Source: SPCO01 sp964427285 (GTDB lineage: Bacteria > Chloroflexota > Limnocylindria > Limnocylindrales > CSP1-4). From it: a stretch of 64,000 nt of DNA. Position 1 is the first letter of the stretch; every line of letters begins with the position of its first letter. Of the stretch, positions 42,248 through 50,990 are shown in pieces. A program made the position numbers and the translations under genes. The stretch spans positions 1 to 64,000 of the forward strand of contig CAYRTS010000008.1 in NCBI GenBank assembly GCA_964427285.1, given 5' to 3'. Under the pieces are notes generated by a model. It did not search any database. It worked only from the letters and a program-made list of their open reading frames with translations, and was not told the DNA's origin.

Positions 42248-42844
42248 GTGATCGCCTCGCTCGAGGGAGTTGTCGCAGCGGTCGCCACGGATTCGGTGGT
42301 GATCGAAGTGAACGGGATCGGCTACCGCGTCTTTGTCGGGCCAGCCGTCGTCGCGAGCGCCCTGCCGGGCGGTCGGCTCAAGCTCCACACCTACCATCTC
42401 GTGCGCGAGGACGTGCTGGCGCTGTACGGGTTTCGCAACGTCGAGGAACTGGGCTTCTTCAACCTCCTGCTGACGGTCACCGGTGTTGGGCCCAAGGTCG
42501 CTCTGGCGATCGTGGGCAGCAGACCGACCCCGGACCTCCAGCTCGCGATCATGGCCCAGGATCAGGCAGTCCTGGTCAGCATCCCCGGGATCGGCAGGAA
42601 GCTCGCCGAGCGGGTGATCTTCGAGCTGAAGGAGAAGGTAGCCGCCGCCGGCGTCGCGGTCGGGGGCAGTGGGGCGATCGGGGCCACCGCCGGCGAAAGC
42701 GAGATCGTCGCCGCGCTCCAGGCGCTCGGCTATTCGCTGGCCGAGGCTCGGGAGGCGTCGCGGGCTGCCCTGCTCGACGTCGGTGTGGCATCGACGCTCG
42801 AGGAGCGGGTCAAGGCGGCCCTGCGGAGTCTGCTCCGGGAGTAA
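42248..42844 (+). CDS. ruvA: Holliday junction branch migration protein RuvA
   Basis: A 198-residue junction-binding subunit. It has the OB-fold N-terminus (MIASLEGVVAAVATDSVVIEVNGIGYRV, THLVRED-like HTYHLVREDVLALYGF), the tandem helix-hairpin-helix (LLTVTGVGPKVALAIVG and VSIPGIGRKLAERVIFELKEK) and the C-terminal RuvB-interacting domain (IVAALQALGYSLAEAREASRAAL). GTG start two bases after ruvC. The ATPase gene ruvB is 2 kb away, beyond an opposite-strand gene. Confidence 0.96.
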   Translation: MIASLEGVVAAVATDSVVIEVNGIGYRVFVGPAVVASALPGGRLKLHTYHLVREDVLALYGFRNVEELGFFNLLLTVTGVGPKVALAIVGSRPTPDLQLAIMAQDQAVLVSIPGIGRKLAERVIFELKEKVAAAGVAVGGSGAIGATAGESEIVAALQALGYSLAEAREASRAALLDVGVASTLEERVKAALRSLLRE

Positions 42845-42946
42845 CCCGCTGAGGGAAACGCGGCCGTAGGCACGGTCCGGAACCGCGCCCGGGATCGTCC
42901 GGTCGCGCGGCCCTCGCCCGGCCGACCCACGATGCGCAGGTCCGGC

Positions 42947-44548
42947 TCAGATGATCCGGCGCTGCTTGATCCGGCCGGCGTCCGCGGCGAACGGGCCTCC
43001 CCCTCGGGCATACGCCACGATCATCGGCTGCATTGCCCCAGGAAACTCACCGACCGAAGACCGGTAGTCGATGTTCAACCGGAACAATCCGTCGCGGAAC
43101 TGATCGCTGACCTTGGCGAGCCAGGCGTCATCGACGCCATCGAGCTCCTCGAGTTCGAGGGTGATGGCCGGTCGGGGCGTCCCAGTCTCGTCGTCGATCA
43201 CAGACAACACGAACGAATGGACGCGGCGTGCCAGGGACGCGTCCCGATACAGAATGGTCTCGACATCCTCGGGATAGATGTTGGCGCCCATGACGCTGAT
43301 CGTCGCGTCCCTCCGGCCGTGGATCCACAGGAACGGCAGCGGGATCGGGCGTGCCCACGGAAGGGGGCCTCTTGGTCCGTGGGCCTCCGGCGTCTCGCCC
43401 AATCGGTCCAGATCGAAGCCGAGGTTGCGCAGCCGGCTGCGGGCGGTGGCGAACTCGACGAGCCCCCCGGAATCGTGAACGTTGTACCGAATTCTCGGCG
43501 AAAGCAGGTCCAGCCGGCTGACCGTGCACACCACTTCGCCGTAGGAATTGACCTCCAGGTAGTGGATGAGCGGGTTGTACTGAAAGACCATCGGCAATCG
43601 TGGGTCGTCCTCGCCGAACAGCACGCGCCGGACTTCGGGGTTGGCTCGGGCCAGACGACGCATGGCGATGCTGACGGGCGATTCACCGGCCATCCCGATC
43701 TCGATATCAGTCGCGCCGTACCCGGAGTACACCGAATCGAACCGGATCAACAGGTGATCGCGCAGTTCCTCGCTCATGCCCTCGCCTCCCACCAGGGCAT
43801 GGACCTCGTAGTCGGCCCACGGGAAGTCCGCTCGCTCAGCCTCGTCCAGCAGGTGCTTCAGGAATGGCGGATAGCCAGAGATCAGGAATCGGTACGTCGG
43901 CCCGAGATAGCGCAGGGTGGAGAGGATCTTGTCGATGTCCGGCCCGATCGACTTGACGATCCCGTGACGCATCATCCCGAGGCTCATGTTGAACCCGGCA
44001 GCCCAGGCGCCCATCGAAAAGGCATTGAGCGTGACGAGCGGTCCACTCCCGAACGAGTAGCGGGCGAAGAACCCGATATTGCGATGGGCCACGCCACGCT
44101 CGTGGCTACCCCGGATCCAGTTGTACGGCGTCCCGGTCGAGCCACTCGACTCGTCGATCGTGGTGCCCGGAAACGGGACGGCGCCGCCGATGCATCGATC
44201 CAGCAGCGCATACCGATCGACGTAGCTGTGCTTGTCGGTCTCCGGAAGGTGCCGAAGGATGTCGAGCGGGAAGAGCCCAGCGGCATCTACCCCGGAGTCC
44301 GTCAAGTAGCGTCGGTAGGCGGGAACGCGTCTCGCGGCCTGCCATGCGGCTCGTTCCGCCCTGAGTTGAGCGACCACGCGGAGCAGACGCGGTGGTGTCC
44401 AGCTGAACAGGGTCTTGAGCCAGCCATAGCGCAGTCCCACCGTCCGGAACAACAGGTCAAGCGGTAGGAGCCAGATGCCGCGCCCAAGTCCGACAAAGGT
44501 GGCTCCCAGCGCGCGGAACCCTCGCTTGAAACGGCGGACGACAGGCAT
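42947..44548 (-). CDS. Phenylacetate-CoA ligase-like adenylate-forming enzyme (PaaK/CapK family)
   Basis: A 533-residue ANL-superfamily enzyme. The nucleotide-binding loop is IDESSGSTGTPYNWIRG. Further family segments are VHALVGGEGMSEELRDHLL, VYSGYGATDIEIGMAGES (YGATE-like), ARPIPLPFLWIHGRRDATISVMGANIYPEDVE (A8 hinge region) and a C-terminal lid ending in GRIKQRRII with the catalytic Lys. The N-terminus has a hydrophobic patch and many Arg residues. Relatives activate phenylacetate or act in capsule and coenzyme-F430-like modification; the substrate is unknown. TAGGAT (44562-44557) places transcription two bases before the ATG. It interrupts the ruvCA-ruvB cluster on the opposite strand. Confidence 0.82.
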   Translation of the reverse strand: MPVVRRFKRGFRALGATFVGLGRGIWLLPLDLLFRTVGLRYGWLKTLFSWTPPRLLRVVAQLRAERAAWQAARRVPAYRRYLTDSGVDAAGLFPLDILRHLPETDKHSYVDRYALLDRCIGGAVPFPGTTIDESSGSTGTPYNWIRGSHERGVAHRNIGFFARYSFGSGPLVTLNAFSMGAWAAGFNMSLGMMRHGIVKSIGPDIDKILSTLRYLGPTYRFLISGYPPFLKHLLDEAERADFPWADYEVHALVGGEGMSEELRDHLLIRFDSVYSGYGATDIEIGMAGESPVSIAMRRLARANPEVRRVLFGEDDPRLPMVFQYNPLIHYLEVNSYGEVVCTVSRLDLLSPRIRYNVHDSGGLVEFATARSRLRNLGFDLDRLGETPEAHGPRGPLPWARPIPLPFLWIHGRRDATISVMGANIYPEDVETILYRDASLARRVHSFVLSVIDDETGTPRPAITLELEELDGVDDAWLAKVSDQFRDGLFRLNIDYRSSVGEFPGAMQPMIVAYARGGGPFAADAGRIKQRRII

Positions 44549-44885
44549 TGCCGGGGATCCTAGTCCTCCGCGACTGTCGAGGGATCCAGGCCGCACAGCG
44601 GGAGTAGGCCGAGTTCCCTGCAGGCGCCCGGGAGTGCCCTTGATGCGAGCCCGGGAGTGCCCTGGTGCGCGCCCAGTATTCTCAACTGGCACTTGAGCGA
44701 ACCACATCGATGCCTCGTGGCTCACGACCCAGCCGACAATGAGGCGCCGCGACCAAGCACGTTCGTGCCGGCATCTCAACTGGGAATGGATCGACACGCC
44801 GGCGATGCTCGGCCGCGACGAGCGTGGCGCCAGCACAAGTGAACATCCGTGCGATATAGGCCCTCGCATGTTAAACTGTCATCTG
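44549..44885. other. 337-base divergent intergenic region before ruvB
   Basis: It holds the -10 boxes of the PaaK-like gene (44562-44557, minus) and ruvB (44872-44877, plus). TATTCT at 44677-44682 could drive an extra plus transcript. CTCAA-7 nt-TTGAG (44681-44697) is a short inverted repeat. The 10-mer TCTCAACTGG occurs twice, at 44680 and 44774. No coding sequence is supported. Confidence 0.5.
44872..44877 (+). promoter_or_regulatory. -10 box of ruvB
   Basis: TAAACT predicts transcription from 44884, two bases before the ATG at 44886. Confidence 0.6.
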
Positions 44886-45977
44886 ATGGTCGACGACGTC
44901 GCGCACATCCTATCGGCGGACCTGGTGGATGACGCCGACCTCGTCATCGAGGGCACCCTTCGGCCCCGGACGCTGAACGAATACATCGGCCAACGCGAGG
45001 TCAAGGCCAACCTGTCGGTTTTGCTGACGGCGGCTCGGATGAGGGGCGAGGCGGCGGATCATGTGCTGCTGTACGGGCCGCCCGGACTTGGCAAAACCAC
45101 CCTGGCCACGATCATCGCGCATGAACTCGGCGTCAACGTCAAGTACGCATCTGGGCCCGCGATTGAGCGTGCCGGGGATCTCGCGGCCATCCTCACCTCG
45201 CTTGAGGAACGCGACGTCCTGTTCATTGACGAGATCCATCGCCTGAACCGGGCCGTGGAAGAGATCCTCTACCCGGCAATGGAGGACTACGCGCTGGACG
45301 TGATGATCGGCAAGGGGCCCTCGGCCCGGAGCCTGCGCCTGAGCCTGAAGCCGTTCACGATCGTCGGCGCCACGACCCGGGCGGGCAGGATCAGTTCGCC
45401 GTTGCGGGACCGCTTTGGTGCCACGTATCGGCTCGACTTCTACTCGGAGCCGGAGCTCGCAGCCATCGTCGATCGGTCGGCGGCCATCCTCGGCGTGGCG
45501 ATCGAGCCGGCCGCGACCCGTGCGATTGCGCGCCGCGGCCGGGGGACGCCGCGAATCGTGAACCGGCTCCTCAAACGGGTCCGCGACCATGCCCAGGTCC
45601 ATGGCGACGGCAAGGTCGACGAATCGACGGCGACCGCGGCCATGCGCGCGATGGAGATCGACGACGAGGGCCTCGACTCGACTGATCGGAAGCTCCTGGC
45701 CGCCATCGTTCAGAAGTTCGCATCGGGTCCGGTCGGCGTGGCCGCCCTTGCCGCCGTCCTGTCCGAGGAGACCGAGACGATCGAGGACGTCTATGAACCG
45801 TTCCTGCTGCGGCTCGGCTTCATCGACCGCACGCCGTCCGGGCGGATTGCGACGGATCTGGCCCGAGCCCATCTATCGGGGCTCGGCTACGAGATTCCGC
45901 CGCCGAGGCGCGCGGAGCCGGGCCTGCCCAGCCTGTGGGACGATCCCGCCCCGGAGCCACCCGCGACGGACGCATGA
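44886..45977 (+). CDS. ruvB: Holliday junction branch migration ATPase RuvB
   Basis: A 363-residue AAA+ motor. It has LRPRTLNEYIGQREVKANL, Walker A LLYGPPGLGKTTLATIIAHELG (about residues 62-72), Walker B LFIDEIHRLNRAVEEILYPAMED, sensor 1 TIVGATTRAGRISSPLRDRFG, sensor 2 RRGRGTPRIVNRLLKRVRD, and a winged-helix C-terminus (EPFLLRLGFIDRTPSGRIATDLA). It uses the ATG at 44886, which is two bases from the predicted transcript start. The stop overlaps the tgt ATG. Confidence 0.97.
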   Translation: MVDDVAHILSADLVDDADLVIEGTLRPRTLNEYIGQREVKANLSVLLTAARMRGEAADHVLLYGPPGLGKTTLATIIAHELGVNVKYASGPAIERAGDLAAILTSLEERDVLFIDEIHRLNRAVEEILYPAMEDYALDVMIGKGPSARSLRLSLKPFTIVGATTRAGRISSPLRDRFGATYRLDFYSEPELAAIVDRSAAILGVAIEPAATRAIARRGRGTPRIVNRLLKRVRDHAQVHGDGKVDESTATAAMRAMEIDDEGLDSTDRKLLAAIVQKFASGPVGVAALAAVLSEETETIEDVYEPFLLRLGFIDRTPSGRIATDLARAHLSGLGYEIPPPRRAEPGLPSLWDDPAPEPPATDA

Positions 45978-47179
45978 GCGGCCCCACCATCGAGCGGGCG
46001 GAGCTTGACCAGGCGGCGCGTGCCCAGGCGGCGCGGTTCGAAGTCACGGTGCCGCCGCCGGCCGATGGGTCGACCCGGGCGCGGCTCGGCGAATTGCACC
46101 TCGCCCACGGGACGGTGCACACGCCCCAGTTCATGCCCGTGGGGACCAACGCCACGGTCAAGGCACTCAGCCCAGCTGACGTCCGCGACGCGGGTGCCAC
46201 GATCATCCTGTCGAACACCTACCACCTCTATCTGCGACCCGGCCATGAGCGGATCGCGCGGCTGGGCGGCCTGCATCGGTTCATGGACTGGGACCGACCG
46301 ATCCTCACCGATTCGGGCGGCTTCCAGGTCGTGTCGCTCGGGGATCTGCGGGTCGTGGACGAACACGGGGTCACGTTCCGCAGTCACCTCGACGGGTCCA
46401 CCCACACGTTCACGCCGGAGCTGGCCATCGCCGTCCAGGAGTCGCTCGGGTCGGACATCGCGGTGGCCTTCGACCAACCGGTCTATCCGAGTTCACCACG
46501 GGCCGTGGTTGCCGACGCTACGGCTCGAACCCACCGCTGGGCAGAGCGGTGCCTGGCCGCCCACCAGCGCACTGACCAGGCCCTCTTCGGGATCGTCCAG
46601 GGTGGCCTGGATCCCGTCCTCCGAGCCGAATCCACGCGATTCATCGCGGCCATGCCGTTCGACGGGATCTGCCTGGGCGGGCTCGCCGGCGACGAAACGC
46701 CGGACCAGCGCAATGAGACCCTCGACATCGCCGTCCCGCTCCTCGACGGAGACCTGCGACCACGCTACCTGATGGGACTGGGTTCCCCGGCGGACCTGCT
46801 CGAGGCCGTCCACCGCGGCATCGACCTGTTCGACTCAGTGCTGCCTGCCCGCGTCGCGCGTAACGGCCAGTTGTGGATCCCGGGCGGCCGGCTCAACATC
46901 CGCAACCAGCGGTTCCTGGACGACCCGGCGCCGGTCCAGGCAGATTGCCCGTGTCTCCTGTGTCGAGGCTTCTCGCGGGCCTATCTCGCCCACCTGTTCC
47001 GGGCAAAGGAACTGCTCGCGTACCGCCTGGCAACTTGTCACAACCTCACCTTCACCCTAGACTTCATGGTCAGGATCCGAGCCGCCATTCGAGCCGGAAC
47101 CTTCCCCGCCGAGATGGCCCAGTTGCGAGTCCGCGCGGGCCGGGTAAGTGGCGGTGAAGGCGCTGCAAAGTCGGCGTGA
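45974..47179 (+). CDS. tgt: Queuine/preQ1 tRNA-guanine transglycosylase
   Basis: A 401-residue TIM-barrel enzyme that exchanges G34 of GUN-anticodon tRNAs for preQ1. It has VKALSPADVRDAGATIILSNTYHL, the catalytic Asp in LTDSGGFQVVSLGDL, HLDGSTHTFTPE, GIVQGG, GICLGGLAGDE and a zinc site in CPCLLCRGFSRAYLAHLF with later ATCHNL. The second Asp segment reads FDSVLPARVARNG, where FDCVMPTRNARNG is usual. ATG overlaps the ruvB stop. No queA is adjacent. Confidence 0.95.
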   Translation: MSGPTIERAELDQAARAQAARFEVTVPPPADGSTRARLGELHLAHGTVHTPQFMPVGTNATVKALSPADVRDAGATIILSNTYHLYLRPGHERIARLGGLHRFMDWDRPILTDSGGFQVVSLGDLRVVDEHGVTFRSHLDGSTHTFTPELAIAVQESLGSDIAVAFDQPVYPSSPRAVVADATARTHRWAERCLAAHQRTDQALFGIVQGGLDPVLRAESTRFIAAMPFDGICLGGLAGDETPDQRNETLDIAVPLLDGDLRPRYLMGLGSPADLLEAVHRGIDLFDSVLPARVARNGQLWIPGGRLNIRNQRFLDDPAPVQADCPCLLCRGFSRAYLAHLFRAKELLAYRLATCHNLTFTLDFMVRIRAAIRAGTFPAEMAQLRVRAGRVSGGEGAAKSA

Positions 47180-47221
47180 AGCGTCGGTCGGTAACCTTCA
47201 GCGAGACGCGGAGGCACAACG

Positions 47222-47386
47222 ATGGGCTCCCGAGATCGACCGGGCAAGGAGACCAAGAAGAAGCCCAAGGCAAAGCTGGCGCAGCCCAGCCTGTCACCCA
47301 TGGCGGATCCCCCACGGAACGTCGAGGTGATCCGCAAGCCGCGAAAGGAAAAGCCGGTCGTCTCGGACGCCGGCGAGGAAGGCTGA
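47222..47386 (+). CDS. Small basic protein of 54 residues between tgt and recA
   Basis: ATG at 47222 is preceded by GGAGG (47210-47214) at 7-base spacing, a good Shine-Dalgarno site. The product starts MGSRDRPGKETKKKPKAKL, has a central Pro-rich part and ends NVEVIRKPRKEKPV plus an acidic DAGEEG tail. Eleven of the first 20 residues are charged. I recall similar short KKKPK/VIRKPRK proteins annotated as hypothetical in Chloroflexota and neighbours, but cannot confirm it here. It may be a nucleic-acid- or ribosome-associated peptide; the function is unknown. Confidence 0.7.
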   Translation: MGSRDRPGKETKKKPKAKLAQPSLSPMADPPRNVEVIRKPRKEKPVVSDAGEEG

Positions 47387-47460
47387 CTCATCGGCGGGAC
47401 GCCATCGTCGTCCGCTCCGGGGAGCGGTCCACAGGATCGAGTGAGGAGCGTGACGGATAG

Positions 47461-48528
47461 ATGGCGATGACCGAAGAGCGAACCGCGGAACGAACGGCAG
47501 AGCGAGCCCTCGCGGAACGAAGCAGGGCCGTGGATGCCGCCCTGGCCACGATCGAAAAGCAGTTCGGGCGCGGGGCGATCATGAAGCTCGGGTCCCGTGA
47601 GAAGCTGGTGCTGGACACGATCCCCACCGGCTCCATCGCGCTGGACCTGGCGCTCGGTGTCGGTGGCATCCCGCGCGGCCGGATCACGGAGATCTTCGGG
47701 CCGGAATCGTCCGGCAAGACGACCGTCTGCCAGCACGTGCTTGCGGAGGCCCAGGCTCGTGGCGGTGTCGTCGCGTTCATCGATGTCGAACACGCACTGG
47801 ACCCCGGCTACGCGAGAGCCTGCGGCGTCAACGTCGACGAGCTGCTGGTCAGCCAGCCGGATACCGGCGAGCAGGCACTGGAGATCACCGAGACGTTGAT
47901 TCGCTCCGGCGGGATCGATTGCGTCGTGGTGGACTCGGTGGCCGCGCTCGTGCCGCGCGCCGAGATCGAGGGCGAGATGGGCGACAGCTTCATGGGCGTC
48001 CAGGCCCGGCTCATGAGTCAGGCGCTCAGGAAGCTGACGGGCGCCGTTTCGCGCTCCAATACCGCCCTGATCTTCACCAACCAGTTGCGCGAGAAGATCG
48101 GCGTCATGTTCGGCAACCCCGAGGTCACACCCGGCGGTCGGGCGATGAAGTTCTACGCCTCCGTGCGCCTGGACATTCGCCGCATCGAGACGATCAAGAA
48201 CGGCACCGAGTCGGTGGGCAATCGGGTCAGGGTCAAGGTCGTGAAGAACAAGGTGGCCGCTCCATTCCGGGTCGCCGAGTTCGACATCATGTACGGCGAG
48301 GGCGTCTCCCGGGAGGGTGGCCTGCTCGACGTTGGCGTGGCCATGGACACCGTCACCAAGACGGGCGCCTGGTTCACCTTTGGTGAAACCCGCCTTGGCC
48401 AAGGCCGCGAACAGGCCAAGGAGTTCCTCAAGTCCAACCCACCGATCGCGGCCGAGATCGAGCGCCGCATCCGGGCCAGGATCAACGACGTCACGATCCC
48501 GGTCGAGGGCATCGAAGAGGCCGAATGA
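47461..48528 (+). CDS. recA: Recombinase RecA
   Basis: A 355-residue strand-exchange ATPase. It has ALATIEKQFGRGAIMKLG, Walker A IFGPESSGKTTVCQHVLAEAQ (about 80-88), FIDVEHALDPGYARACGVNV, Walker B DCVVVDSVAALVPRAEIEGEMGD, L1/L2 loops with MSQALRKLTGAVSRSNTALIFTNQLREKIGVMFGNPE and the C-terminal GISREG-like YGEGVSREGG. Translation starts from ATG at 47461 with GAGGAG upstream. The N-terminus has an extra Glu/Arg-rich 20-residue lead. It overlaps recX by ATGA, a standard pairing. Confidence 0.98.
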   Translation: MAMTEERTAERTAERALAERSRAVDAALATIEKQFGRGAIMKLGSREKLVLDTIPTGSIALDLALGVGGIPRGRITEIFGPESSGKTTVCQHVLAEAQARGGVVAFIDVEHALDPGYARACGVNVDELLVSQPDTGEQALEITETLIRSGGIDCVVVDSVAALVPRAEIEGEMGDSFMGVQARLMSQALRKLTGAVSRSNTALIFTNQLREKIGVMFGNPEVTPGGRAMKFYASVRLDIRRIETIKNGTESVGNRVRVKVVKNKVAAPFRVAEFDIMYGEGVSREGGLLDVGVAMDTVTKTGAWFTFGETRLGQGREQAKEFLKSNPPIAAEIERRIRARINDVTIPVEGIEEAE

Positions 48529-49112
48529 CCCGGGTCGCGCGCCGGCGCGAGTCCATCGCAGAGCGGCGCGAACGGCGGGCCGGCATCGACGATCCAGCGC
48601 TCGTCCTGGATGCAGCGGCGCGGTTCCTCGAGGCGCGATCACGCTCCATCGCGGAGGTTCGACGGCGCCTGACCGGTGCGGGTTACGTCGCCAACCTCGT
48701 GGATGGCGCGATCACGCGACTCCTCGAGCTCGGCATCCTCGACGACGAAGCCTTTGCCCGCGCCTGGGTCGAGTCACGCGACCGGGCGAGGCCGCGCGGG
48801 GAACGCGCGATCCGCTCGGAGCTGGGACTCAAAGGCGTGGACCGGGAAGTGATCGATTCCGTCGTCGGGGCGCGACGCGACCGTGCACCCGGTCTGGGCA
48901 GCGTGGGCCACAGCGTTTCCGCGGACCAGGCAGCCGCTGAGCACCTCCTGGCACGGACCATGCGCACGCTCTCCCGGATCGACGACCCGCGCCTGCGTCG
49001 CCAGCGGGCGTACGCGCTGCTGGCCCGCAACGGGTTCGATTCGGAGACCTGCCGCATGGTGGCGGCGAAGGTCGTGGACGGCTCTTCTAAGGAAACGGTC
49101 GAGGAGCCCTGA
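48525..49112 (+). CDS. recX: Regulatory protein RecX
   Basis: A 195-residue protein of three-helix repeats that inhibits RecA filaments. It has ALVLDAAARFLEARSRSIAEVRRRLTGAG, VDGAITRLLELGILDDEAFARAWVESRDR and RARPRGERAIRSELGLKGVDREVI. The last third (EHLLARTMRTLSRIDDPRLRRQRAYALLARNGFDSE) is the third repeat, separated by a longer linker than usual. Translation is coupled to recA through the ATGA overlap, as expected for a modulator needed in stoichiometric ratio. Confidence 0.93.
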   Translation: MTRVARRRESIAERRERRAGIDDPALVLDAAARFLEARSRSIAEVRRRLTGAGYVANLVDGAITRLLELGILDDEAFARAWVESRDRARPRGERAIRSELGLKGVDREVIDSVVGARRDRAPGLGSVGHSVSADQAAAEHLLARTMRTLSRIDDPRLRRQRAYALLARNGFDSETCRMVAAKVVDGSSKETVEEP

Positions 49113-49365
49113 TCCGGGGGCGTGATCGGGGGCCGCATCCTGGGCATCTGACGGCACCGGCGTTTGCCGTCCGCGTCGCGCGGTCGTAGGCTACGCCCCA
49201 GATAACCATGCGCCGGCCGACGGCGCCTGACCCAGCACCGGTTTCGACCCCGGTCCCGAAGGGGTGCCCGCCCACAATCGGCGAAGCGCCTCCCGCGACC
49301 CGTCGAGCCGTCCACCGCAGCATGACCGCCGGCCGGCTCGTTCGGACGGACGGGAGGAACGACCA

Positions 49366-50895
49366 ATGGAACTACTGCCCCTCGTGGCGGTGGCCCTCGG
49401 GGCTGCCGTCGGCGGAGCCGTACTTGGCGCGCTGATGCGCAGCTTCTGGGCCGCGCAGACGATCAAGGCGGCCAACGCCGAGGCCAGGCGGATCGAAGCG
49501 GAGGCCCGGGCTCGCCAGAAGGAACTGATCCTCGAAGCCAAGGACGAGAAGCTCCGCCTCCAGCGCGAGGCCGAGGACGAGGCCCGTGCCCGCCGCGGTG
49601 AACTGTCCGCCCTCGAAAGTCGACTCCTTCAGCGTGACGAGCAGCTGGACCAGCGCGGCGACATGCTCGAACAGCGAGACCGCAAGTTGGTTGAGCGCGA
49701 ACGCGACCTCGACAAGACCCGCGACGAACTCGCCCGAGCCCACGGGGAGCAGGTGACCGCGCTGGAGCGGGTCGCCAACATGTCAGCCGACGATGCGAAG
49801 CGCGTGCTCATCGAGGCCGTCCGCGAGGAGGCCGAGCGCGACGCCGTCAAGCTCGCCCGCGCCATCGAGCGAAGTGCCCGCGAGGACGCCCAGGACAAGG
49901 CCCGCGACATCATCATCACCGCCATCCAGCGCGTCGCCGCGGATCACACCGCCGAACACACCGTGTCGGTCGTCCACCTGCCGTCGGACGAGATGAAGGG
50001 CCGGATCATCGGGCGCGAGGGCCGCAACATCCGGGCGCTGGAACAGGCCACCGGGATCGACCTGATCATCGACGACACCCCAGAGACCGTCATCCTGTCC
50101 GGCTTCGACCCGGTCCGGCGCGAGATTGCCCGGATCGCCATCACCAAGCTGATCGCGGACGGCCGAATCCACCCCGGCCGGATCGAGGAGGTGGTCGCCA
50201 AGGCTCGCGCCGAGGTTGACACGATCATGCGCCAGGCCGGCGAGCAGGCCGCCTACGACGCCGGTGTCCCGGGCCTCCCGGCGGACATCATCAAGACCAT
50301 GGGCCGCCTCAAGTTCCGGACCAGCTACGGCCAGAACGTCCTCAACCACTGCATCGAGACGAGCCATCTGGCCGCCGTCATCGCCGCCGAGACCGGCGCC
50401 GACGTGGCGATCGCGAGGATGGGCGGCCTGCTCCATGACATCGGCAAGGCCGTCGACCACGAGGTGGAGGGGCCCCACGCAGCGATCGGCGCGGCGATCG
50501 CCCAGCGCCACAACCTGCACCCAAGCGTGGTGAACGCGATCGGCGCCCACCACCAGGAGATCGAGTACACCTGCCAGGAAGCACCGATCGTGCAGATCGC
50601 CGACGCCATCAGCGCCTCGCGCCCGGGCGCCCGCGGCGAGTCCATGGACACCTATGTCAAGCGGCTCGAAGACCTTCAGGCCATCGCCGAGAGCTTCACC
50701 GGCGTCGAACGGTCATTCGCCGTCCAGGCCGGCCGCGAGGTGCGGATCCTGGTTCGCCCCGAGGAGATCGACGACCTGACCGCCAGCCGCCTCGCCCGCG
50801 ACATCGTCAAGAAGATCGAGGAGCAGCTGACCTATCCCGGCCAGATCAAGGTCACGGTGATCCGCGAGACGCGGGCCGTGGAGTACGCGAAGTAG
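49366..50895 (+). CDS. rny: Ribonuclease Y
   Basis: A 509-residue endoribonuclease. It has one N-terminal membrane helix (LLPLVAVALGAAVGGAVLGALM), a long coiled coil (residues ~25-150), a KH domain (VHLPSDEMKGRIIGREGRNIRALEQATGIDLIIDD), an HD domain (VLNHCIETSHLAAVIAAETGAD then GGLLHDIGKAVDHEVEG) and a C-terminal domain ending YPGQIKVTVIRETRAVEYAK. ATG at 49366 follows GGGAGG with good spacing; in-frame codons upstream encode Arg/Pro-rich shadow. With ymdB downstream it repeats the recA-rny-ymdB order known from Firmicutes. Confidence 0.96.
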   Translation: MELLPLVAVALGAAVGGAVLGALMRSFWAAQTIKAANAEARRIEAEARARQKELILEAKDEKLRLQREAEDEARARRGELSALESRLLQRDEQLDQRGDMLEQRDRKLVERERDLDKTRDELARAHGEQVTALERVANMSADDAKRVLIEAVREEAERDAVKLARAIERSAREDAQDKARDIIITAIQRVAADHTAEHTVSVVHLPSDEMKGRIIGREGRNIRALEQATGIDLIIDDTPETVILSGFDPVRREIARIAITKLIADGRIHPGRIEEVVAKARAEVDTIMRQAGEQAAYDAGVPGLPADIIKTMGRLKFRTSYGQNVLNHCIETSHLAAVIAAETGADVAIARMGGLLHDIGKAVDHEVEGPHAAIGAAIAQRHNLHPSVVNAIGAHHQEIEYTCQEAPIVQIADAISASRPGARGESMDTYVKRLEDLQAIAESFTGVERSFAVQAGREVRILVRPEEIDDLTASRLARDIVKKIEEQLTYPGQIKVTVIRETRAVEYAK

Positions 50896-50990
50896 CAACC
50901 TCCGGCGCGCTCAGCGGCGAACCGGCCGGTCGAACACGCCTGGGCAACACGCCCAACGGGAATGCGCCCCGCCCACACGGTGCCTGTCGC

